From an uncultured Bacilli bacterium (GTDB lineage: Bacteria; Bacillota_I; Bacilli_A; RF39; UBA660), in NCBI GenBank assembly GCA_947593275.1, contig CANQDN010000085.1, forward strand, positions 1 through 5,410: 5,410 nt of DNA, written 5' to 3'. Made by a program: the position numbers and the translations under genes. Every line of letters starts with the position of its first letter. Position 1 is the first letter of the stretch. This document shows, piece by piece, positions 1 to 4,323 of the stretch. A model generated the notes under the pieces. The model ran no database searches and was not told the DNA's origin. It was given only the letters and a program-made list of their open reading frames with translations.

Positions 1-320
1 CCCTTCCTCTTTGGTTAAGCCCCATCCAAGTAAATGTTATACCTGTAAATAATGAATATCACCTAGATTATGCTTCTAATATCTTTAATAGCTTAAAAGA
101 ATTAAATATCCGTGTTAATTTAGATGATCGTGAAGAAAAACTAGGCTTCAAAATGCGCGAATCTGTCATTAAAAAAATCCCATATGCTCTAATTATTGGT
201 AATAAAGAATTAGAAACAAATACTGTAAGTTATCGTAAATATGGTAGTGAAGAAACAGTAAATATAGGAAAAGAAGAGTTTTATAAGCTCTTAAAAGAAG
301 AAATAACCAATAAAAAATAA
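1..320 (+). CDS. thrS: Threonyl-tRNA synthetase, C-terminal part (5'-truncated by window edge)
   Basis: The frame with codons starting at position 3 is open from the window edge to the TAA at 318-320 and gives the last 105 residues. This is the anticodon-binding domain of class II threonyl-tRNA synthetase, the cytoplasmic enzyme that charges tRNA-Thr. Recognisable landmarks in order are LPLWLSPIQVNVIPVNNEY at the start, then RVNLDDREEKLGFKMRE, KKIPYALIIGNKE, and NTVSYRKYGSEETV near the end. This spacing and wording is typical of Firmicute ThrRS, where the domain recognises the tRNA-Thr anticodon. The catalytic and editing domains lie outside the window. The C-terminus is complete and ends in a Lys-rich tail (KEEITNKK). 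The gene converges on spoIVA and is followed one base after its stop by a strong terminator. Identification is by recognised sequence pattern only, but the match is dense. Confidence 0.95.
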   Translation, partial: LPLWLSPIQVNVIPVNNEYHLDYASNIFNSLKELNIRVNLDDREEKLGFKMRESVIKKIPYALIIGNKELETNTVSYRKYGSEETVNIGKEEFYKLLKEEITNKK

Positions 321-348
321 AAGGTCTCAAAAATTGAGATCTTTTTTT
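321..348 (+). terminator. Intrinsic terminator of thrS, probably bidirectional
   Basis: AAGGTCTCAA (321-330) pairs with TTGAGATCTT (334-343) around an AAA loop, and seven T's follow (342-348). The only non-Watson-Crick pair (324/340) is G-U on the plus strand, so the hairpin is best formed in the thrS transcript. Read on the minus strand, the same stem (with one C/A mismatch) is followed by a T-rich run complementary to 310-322. It could therefore also end transcripts coming from spoIVA. Confidence 0.85.
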
Positions 349-370
349 AAGCTTAATATTTTTAAATGAG

Positions 371-408
371 CAATTTTGTATTCCAGAAGATACAAAATTC
401 CCTTTTTT
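371..408 (+). terminator. Second hairpin/T-tract terminator, unit 1 of tandem repeat
   Basis: An 11-bp stem (372-382 with 389-399, the innermost pair being U-G) closes a 6-nt loop. After three C's comes TTTTTT (403-408). The T-tract lies on the plus strand, so the orientation fits backup termination of thrS read-through. It is the first of two near-identical 40-nt units. Confidence 0.6.
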
Positions 409-410
409 GC

Positions 411-449
411 CAATTTTGTATTCTAGAAAATACAAAATTCTTTTTCTTT
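411..449 (+). terminator. Third hairpin/T-tract terminator, unit 2 of tandem repeat
   Basis: The stem 412-422/429-439 is 11 fully Watson-Crick pairs around the loop CTAGAA. TTTTTCTTT follows (441-449). This T-tract runs into the complement of the spoIVA stop codon (448-450), so the terminator sits exactly at the boundary between the converging genes. On the minus strand the hairpin also folds, but the next bases are GGCAAAAAAGG, so it is not a canonical terminator for spoIVA. Confidence 0.6.
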
Positions 450-1926
450 AAAGTACTATCGCAATTAAATTATTAGCCCCTTTATTAACAATCTTAGTTA
501 CAGTTTGAGAAAGTTTATATCTTGTAGCGTCTGGCATCATACTAAGTTTTGCTTGAATGCCTTCTTGAACAATAGCTTCTAAACTTCTTCCAAATATTTC
601 ACTTTGCCAAATAGAGTTAGGATCTTTTTCATAATCTTTCATTAAATAATTAATTAATTCTTTACTTTGTTGCTCAGATCCTATAATTGGTTCAAAAGTT
701 GATTGAACTTCGACTTTCATTAAATGCACTGAAGAAGCCGTTGCTTTTAATTTAACCCCATATCTTGACCCTTGTTTTACAATTTCCGGTGTCTCTAATT
801 TCATATCTTTAATAGTCGGATAAACTATCCCATAACCACTTTGTCTTGCAACATTAAGGGCTGTTTTGATACTTTCCATCTCTTCTCTAGATTCTTTATA
901 ATTAGCAAATATTTTAATTAAACCGGCTTTTGATGTTGCTGATTCTCCCATAATACTTTTTAATACTTCATTATATAATTCTTCTTTAGCTTCTAATTTA
1001 ATGGTAACTGTTCCTGTCGCTGCATCAAGTTCACTAATATAAGATTTATATATATACTCACTATCTTGAAAATGTTCTAATATAAAATCAACATCTTTTA
1101 ATTTTTCAACACTAATAATACTTTCTTTAATCTTTTCTAAATAATGCTTTTTAATCTCATGATTTTGAGGTAAAGCATCAATCCAATCTGGTATATTTAC
1201 TTTAATATCTAAAACTGGAAACTCATATAAAGCTTTTTTAAGTATTTCCATTATTTCTATTTCATTCATTTTCTCTGCACTAATAGGTAGTACTGGAACA
1301 TTATAATCTTCTTCCATTTGTCTTGCTAAATTAGTTGTTTCACTATTTGTTGGATGAATACTATTTAAAATAACTATAAAAGGTTTACCAATTTCTTTTA
1401 ATTCATTAATAACTTTAACTTCGGCATCTAAATAATTATTGCGAGGTATTTCCCCAAAAGATCCATCACTTGTTACAACTATTCCAATAGTCGCATGATC
1501 TTTAATTACTTTTTCCGTCCCAATTTCTGCTGCTTCTACAAAAGGTATTGCATCTTCAAACCAAGGTGTTTTAACCATTCTAGGATTACCAGCTTCATCT
1601 TCATAACCGGTTGCCCCCGGAATAACAAAACCTACACAATCAACTAATTTAATATTAGTTTTAAATTCTCCAACTTGAACTTCCGCTCCATTAGAGGGTA
1701 CAAATTTTGGCTCAGTAGTCATTATCGCTTTTCCTTGAGCACTTTGAGGTATTTCATCTAAACAATGTTTCTTCTCATATTCATCATTAATATTTGGAAC
1801 TACTAAGTTTTCAATAAATCTTTTAATAAAAGTTGATTTACCAGTTCTAACCGCTCCCACAACTCCAAGATATATACTGCCATTACCTCGTCTTGCGATT
1901 GATTCAAGTAATTCTTTTTTCTCCAT
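448..1926 (-). CDS. spoIVA: Stage IV sporulation protein A (spore coat basement ATPase)
   Basis: This 492-residue protein has the same length as I recall for Bacillus subtilis SpoIVA and matches it from end to end. SpoIVA is a mother-cell ATPase that polymerises on the forespore surface as the coat basement layer, is anchored by SpoVM, and is needed for coat and cortex assembly. Visible motifs are a Walker A loop GAVRTGKS (residues 24-31), the threonine pair in IMTTEPKF (70-71) that corresponds to the sensor threonines of the TRAFAC-type ATPase, and LVDCVG (94-99) as Walker B/switch region. Next come TSDGSFGEIPR and GKPFIVILNS in the NTPase domain. The C-terminal half has YEFPVLDIKVNIPDW, KQGSRYGVKLKA, SIWQSEIFGRSLEAIVQEG and a hydrophobic end, LIAIVL, the part that in B. 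subtilis contacts SpoVM and SpoVID. The ATG at 1924-1926 is supported by an upstream AAGGAATGGTGA and by alignment of the first residues. Nothing suggests truncation or decay. Confidence 0.98.
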   Translation of the reverse strand: MEKKELLESIARRGNGSIYLGVVGAVRTGKSTFIKRFIENLVVPNINDEYEKKHCLDEIPQSAQGKAIMTTEPKFVPSNGAEVQVGEFKTNIKLVDCVGFVIPGATGYEDEAGNPRMVKTPWFEDAIPFVEAAEIGTEKVIKDHATIGIVVTSDGSFGEIPRNNYLDAEVKVINELKEIGKPFIVILNSIHPTNSETTNLARQMEEDYNVPVLPISAEKMNEIEIMEILKKALYEFPVLDIKVNIPDWIDALPQNHEIKKHYLEKIKESIISVEKLKDVDFILEHFQDSEYIYKSYISELDAATGTVTIKLEAKEELYNEVLKSIMGESATSKAGLIKIFANYKESREEMESIKTALNVARQSGYGIVYPTIKDMKLETPEIVKQGSRYGVKLKATASSVHLMKVEVQSTFEPIIGSEQQSKELINYLMKDYEKDPNSIWQSEIFGRSLEAIVQEGIQAKLSMMPDATRYKLSQTVTKIVNKGANNLIAIVL

Positions 1927-1930
1927 TATT

Positions 1931-1942
1931 TCACCATTCCTT
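1931..1942 (-). promoter_or_regulatory. Ribosome binding site of spoIVA
   Basis: The minus strand reads AAGGAATGGTGA, then AATA, then the ATG at 1926-1924. The GGTGA part lies four bases before the start and AAGGA eleven, so either or both can pair with the 16S rRNA tail. It supports the chosen start codon. Confidence 0.7.
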
Positions 1943-1956
1943 AAACTTTCTAATTA

Positions 1957-1986
1957 AAAATATGTAATATAAAATAAAAATATAAC
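1957..1986 (-). promoter_or_regulatory. Candidate sigma-E-type promoter of spoIVA
   Basis: On the minus strand, GTTATATT (-35 side, core ATATT at 1983-1979) is separated by 14 bases from CATATTTT (1964-1957). B. subtilis sigma-E promoters have an ATATT-like -35 and a CATACA-T-like -10 at 14-15 bases, and spoIVA is a known sigma-E gene there. The predicted start near 1950 would give a leader of about 24 nt. The region is very AT-rich, so a chance match is possible. Confidence 0.4.
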
Positions 1987-2050
1987 TTAAAAAACTCATT
2001 TATAAATTTTGAAACAAGTTTGGTATAAAAATTTTATATTTATTTTTTAA

Positions 2051-2096
2051 TTGCAACAACAGTGTCGTCGCAATTTGGAAAACAGTGTCTTCCAAA
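2051..2096 (-). repeat. Two abutting 23-nt hairpins with the same apical sequence
   Basis: 2051-2073 and 2074-2096 are two palindromes of identical length lying end to end. Each folds into a 10-bp stem with a 3-nt loop, and both contain ACAGTGT at the same position (plus strand). The outer arms differ: TTGC...GCAA in the first, TTTGGAA...TTCCAAA in the second. Three positions are not Watson-Crick (2055/2069, 2058/2066, 2081/2089). All are A/C on the plus strand and therefore G-U on the minus strand, so the natural folded RNA is in the spoIVA sense. No T-tract follows on either strand. Confidence 0.65.
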
Positions 2097-2175
2097 TTAA
2101 GTTAGTCATATTATTTGAAAATAGATGAATAAGCTAAAAGGAAACTAGATTTTTTTAAATATAAATAAAATTAAT

Positions 2176-2204
2176 TTTATACATATCAAAATAAATAATC
2201 ACAA
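2176..2204 (-). promoter_or_regulatory. Candidate sigma-A-type promoter reading toward spoIVA
   Basis: The minus strand has TTGTGA (2204-2199), a 17-base spacer, then TATAAA (2181-2176). Transcription from about 2169 would cross the twin hairpins at 2096-2051 and then reach spoIVA, giving a long leader of roughly 240 nt. The match is fair (4/6 and 5/6 to the consensus), but AT-rich sequence yields such matches by chance. Confidence 0.3.
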
Positions 2205-2209
2205 AAATA

Positions 2210-2238
2210 TTGCTTTTTGAGATATTTTATTGTATATT
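2210..2238 (+). promoter_or_regulatory. Candidate sigma-A-type promoter of the surface-protein operon
   Basis: TTGCTT (2210-2215), a 17-base spacer and TATATT (2233-2238) form the best-spaced promoter before the rightward genes. Transcription would begin near 2245, leaving a leader of about 125 nt that contains the folded segment 2258-2323. The -35 box lies only five bases from the -35 of the candidate leftward promoter, so one regulator could influence both. Confidence 0.4.
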
Positions 2239-2257
2239 TAATACATAACATAGAGTA

Positions 2258-2323
2258 TTGCATTTTATTATTACAGGTAAATATTATGATAAGTTTTGAC
2301 ATCATTTGTCGAACTTAATGCAA
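2258..2323 (+). promoter_or_regulatory. Structured 5' leader of the surface-protein operon
   Basis: An outer stem TTGCATT (2258-2264)/AATGCAA (2317-2323) encloses a 26-nt single-stranded stretch. An inner hairpin abuts the 3' arm: 2291-2296 pair with 2311-2316 and 2298-2301 with 2307-2310, with one U bulge and loop TCATT. The inner and outer helices could stack. I do not recognise a known riboswitch class, and no terminator T-tract follows directly. It could also be an operator for a DNA-binding protein, as GACA...TGTC is palindromic. Confidence 0.35.
2286..2318 (+). CDS. Possible 10-residue leader peptide ORF
   Basis: ATG at 2286-2288 opens a short frame encoding MISFDIICRT, ending at TAA 2316-2318. 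It exactly spans the inner leader hairpin (2291-2316). A weak AGGT lies at 2275-2278, seven bases ahead. A ribosome on this frame would disrupt the hairpin, which is the arrangement of translation-controlled leaders, but an ORF this short is expected by chance. There is no run of a single amino acid that would point to classical attenuation. Confidence 0.15.
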   Translation: MISFDIICRT

Positions 2324-2353
2324 ATATTTTTAAGTAGTATTAAAATAGTTAAA

Positions 2354-2364
2354 GTAAAGGATGG
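2354..2364 (+). promoter_or_regulatory. Ribosome binding site that favours the start at 2370
   Basis: GTAAAGGATGG resembles AAAGGAGG and ends five bases before the ATG at 2370-2372. The in-frame ATG at 2361 lies inside this motif with no spacing, so it is unlikely to be used, and the protein probably starts at the second methionine (MEKNKR...). Confidence 0.65.
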
Positions 2365-2369
2365 ATTTC

Positions 2370-4322
2370 ATGGAAAAGAATAAAAGACTTTTAATAATAG
2401 TAGGAGTTTTACTCCTTTTTGGTGGGATAGCTTTAGCGTATTATGTAGGTAAAACCCTTTTAGAAGGTAATGGAGCATCCGTTAAAGTTATTACTGCAAA
2501 TATAAAAAATTCTGAATTAAGAGTAGAGGGAACATTAGAGTTTGAAAATTATCCAGATATGCTTCCCGGACACAAACAGCCTAGTGCCATAAAAGTAACC
2601 GCCATAGGGGATAATGAGCTTATACCATATAATGTTGTATGGAATGGTACAAATGGTCTTGGAACTCCTTTAAATTTTACAATTTATAAAGTAAGTAAAG
2701 AGTTAGAGATAAAAGCTAAATGTGAACAACAATCTAAAAGAGTAGATGGTGGTACTGCTATATTTGAAGAATGTAGTATCACTAATGAAGAAAGTCTAGG
2801 AACACCAATAGGAAGTGGAACAATATCCGCTAACAGTGGTGCAACAAGTGTAGTTTTAGCAACTGATGAATTTATAACTTCAACAGAAGAACCAGGAACA
2901 GAAGTATATTATTATGTCATATTAGAATATCCAAACATAAATGGTTCTCAAAATACTGATATGGGTGAAAACTTTGATGGTGAAGTAAATATTAAACCAT
3001 CTGATATAACTCCTGACATAGAAATAACAGCCATGTATCAAAAAGGGGAAGATGGAACATATGAAGAAGTAGATTCAATTCCAAGTGAAGGATATACTCT
3101 AAATGTTGGAGAAAGTAGTTGTAATAATGGTATTACACCAGCCTGGGATGATGATAATTATGGCTTATTAGTTAAAAGTTTAAATAAATCTGGAACAGAA
3201 TGTGAACTTTATTTTGATAAACAAATATTCGCAAAAGATACAATAATAGATAATTCAAATTATCATGAGGATGAAACACCTAATTTTGATGGTACAGCAT
3301 GCATAGGTGATTGTACTTATCAAAATGAAAATGGATTATATAAAACTCAAGATGATTTTGGAGATAGTTACTATTTTAGAGGAACAGTAAATGATAATTG
3401 GGTCAAATTTGGAACAACTTCTGATGATAAAGATATTTATTGGCGAATCATTCGAATCAATGGCGATGGAACTATAAGACTTATATATTCAGGAAGTGGT
3501 AGCCCGGAGAAAACTGGAGTTAATACTCAAATTGATTCTTCGTATTTCAATTCTTATATTAATAATAACATGTATGTAGGATATGAATATAAGCTTGGAG
3601 ATATGCATGGATACAAAATAGAAATAACAAAGAGTATAATACTACAAAAATTAAATGACTGGTTTAGTAAAAATTTATTAGAAGAATGGAAAGATGGAGA
3701 AGGTCAAATGGACAAAAACGCTGGTTTCTGTAATGATAGGAGTGGATCTAATAACAATGAAACAAGTTGGAGTGATACTATGCCAGATAGTGGGGGAACT
3801 GGAACAACTAATACTTTTTATGGAGCATATTTAAGATTAACATATAAAGGTGACTCACCAACTATTAATAATCCGGCAAATCCAACCTTAAAATGCAGTA
3901 CAAATTATAATAAAAACAAAGATTATTTTACTTATGAAAATGCCACAGGAATAAAACAAAATGGAGAAGAAACAAAAATAACTGGCACACAAAGTTTAGA
4001 TTATCCAGTTGGTTTAATTACCGCCGATGAAGCAACATTTGCAGGTGGTAAAACAGGGATAAATAATAGTACTAACAAAGGCTATTGGCTATATACAAAT
4101 CAATATTACTGGACAATGACTCCATATTATTTTTATAGTGATGCATCATATATGTTCAATATAGAAGCATCTGGTCAAATACATCAAAACACTTCGGTAG
4201 CCTCATATGGTATTCGCCCAGTAATAAATCTTAAAGCAAAAACAGAATTAACCTTTGAGCACCCAGATCAAGCAGGTAAAGGAACAAGTGAAAATCCATA
4301 CATAGTAAAAGGAGTTGAATAA
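2370..4322 (+). CDS. Large N-terminally anchored surface protein with a C-type-lectin-like/DUF6273-like C-terminal segment
   Basis: This 650-residue protein has no assigned function. After MEKNKR comes one hydrophobic segment (about 7-25), and no LPXTG or C-terminal membrane segment is present. The rest is probably an exported, N-terminally anchored ectodomain. Residues about 35-290 look beta-rich, with IKVTAIGDNELIPYN, DEFITST and PSEGYTLN. A second region begins with DDFGDSYYFRG (328-338) and NDNWVKFG, then WRIIRINGDGTIRLIYSG (358-375), MYVGYEY, FCNDRSG (C454), YPVGLITADEATFAGG (545-560) and YYWTMTP (W581). It ends with GIRPVINL (614-621) and a tail GKGTSENPYIV. The W-T...G-x-R-P ending resembles DUF6273 and formylglycine-enzyme-like folds; this is my recognition, not a search. 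Eight cysteines (118, 135, 251, 278, 311, 315, 454, 509) could form disulfides. I have seen this architecture in uncultured gut Bacilli. The start at 2370 is chosen over 2361 by its ribosome binding site. Confidence 0.85.
   Translation: MEKNKRLLIIVGVLLLFGGIALAYYVGKTLLEGNGASVKVITANIKNSELRVEGTLEFENYPDMLPGHKQPSAIKVTAIGDNELIPYNVVWNGTNGLGTPLNFTIYKVSKELEIKAKCEQQSKRVDGGTAIFEECSITNEESLGTPIGSGTISANSGATSVVLATDEFITSTEEPGTEVYYYVILEYPNINGSQNTDMGENFDGEVNIKPSDITPDIEITAMYQKGEDGTYEEVDSIPSEGYTLNVGESSCNNGITPAWDDDNYGLLVKSLNKSGTECELYFDKQIFAKDTIIDNSNYHEDETPNFDGTACIGDCTYQNENGLYKTQDDFGDSYYFRGTVNDNWVKFGTTSDDKDIYWRIIRINGDGTIRLIYSGSGSPEKTGVNTQIDSSYFNSYINNNMYVGYEYKLGDMHGYKIEITKSIILQKLNDWFSKNLLEEWKDGEGQMDKNAGFCNDRSGSNNNETSWSDTMPDSGGTGTTNTFYGAYLRLTYKGDSPTINNPANPTLKCSTNYNKNKDYFTYENATGIKQNGEETKITGTQSLDYPVGLITADEATFAGGKTGINNSTNKGYWLYTNQYYWTMTPYYFYSDASYMFNIEASGQIHQNTSVASYGIRPVINLKAKTELTFEHPDQAGKGTSENPYIVKGVE
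4110..4232 (+). other. C-terminal W...GIRPVINL segment, candidate variable lectin-like region
   Basis: This covers residues 581-621 of the upstream surface protein, from the Trp of WTMTP to GIRPVINL. In C-type-lectin-type domains of the formylglycine-enzyme class, and in variable proteins of diversity-generating retroelements, the last part of the fold has this kind of W...GxRPV frame with exposed, changeable residues between. Here the middle contains YYFYSD (codons TAT TAT TTT TAT AGT GAT, 4125-4142). The TAT and TTT codons are each reachable from AAT by A-to-T changes. No template copy or reverse transcriptase is in the window. Confidence 0.35.
4307..4314 (+). promoter_or_regulatory. Ribosome binding site of the second surface protein, inside the first gene
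   Basis: AAAAGGAG lies within the last codons of the upstream gene, nine bases before the ATG at 4324-4326. The upstream stop codon (4320-4322) is separated from the new start by one base (TAATATG), so translation of the two genes is likely coupled. Confidence 0.75.
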
Positions 4323-4323
4323 T

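Larger units (their letters stand above)
371..450. repeat. Two-copy direct repeat, 40-bp period
   Basis: 371-410 and 411-450 are tandem copies with a period of exactly 40. The first 30 bases of each differ at only two places (384/424 C versus T, 389/429 G versus A). The last 10 differ more but stay T-rich. The 389/429 change turns a U-G pair into U-A, so the hairpin survives in both copies. It could be a local duplication of a terminator or a fragment of a dispersed palindromic element. Confidence 0.8.
1927..2369. other. Divergent intergenic region between spoIVA and the surface-protein genes
   Basis: These 443 bases separate two divergently transcribed units and contain no convincing gene apart from a possible 10-codon leader ORF. 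From left to right they hold the spoIVA ribosome binding site and candidate sigma-E promoter, an AT palindrome (2024-2038), twin hairpins (2051-2096) and candidate divergent sigma-A promoters (2176-2204 minus, 2210-2238 plus). A folded leader (2258-2323) and the ribosome binding site of the downstream gene complete it. Between 2100 and 2170 I see only AT-rich sequence. Confidence 0.7.

Noticed and set aside
193..435. 80-codon open frame on the minus strand, hydrophobic
   Set aside because: It lies antisense to the conserved thrS 3' end and across the terminators. Its Phe/Leu/Tyr-rich translation is what AT-rich antisense sequence gives, and no ribosome binding site or family resemblance supports it.
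371..450. Short CRISPR-like or repeat-array reading of the 40-bp units
   Set aside because: There are only two units, with no unique spacers between conserved repeats. The repeats themselves are hairpin plus T-tract.
2024..2038. Perfect AT-only inverted repeat (TATAAAA/TTTTATA)
   Set aside because: The loop would be one base, so it is not an RNA hairpin. In such AT-rich DNA a palindrome of this kind is expected by chance, and no known operator matches.
2051..2096. Twin hairpins as transcription terminators
   Set aside because: Neither strand has a T-tract after the stems. The bases that follow are A-rich or mixed.
2296..2301. Perfect TTGACA as a -35 box
   Set aside because: No acceptable -10 lies 16-18 bases downstream (TGCAAA or GCAAAT instead). 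The bases are better explained as part of the leader hairpin.
2361..2369. Upstream ATG at 2361 as start of the first surface protein
   Set aside because: The only good ribosome binding motif overlaps this ATG, leaving no spacing. The in-frame ATG at 2370 has the right distance.
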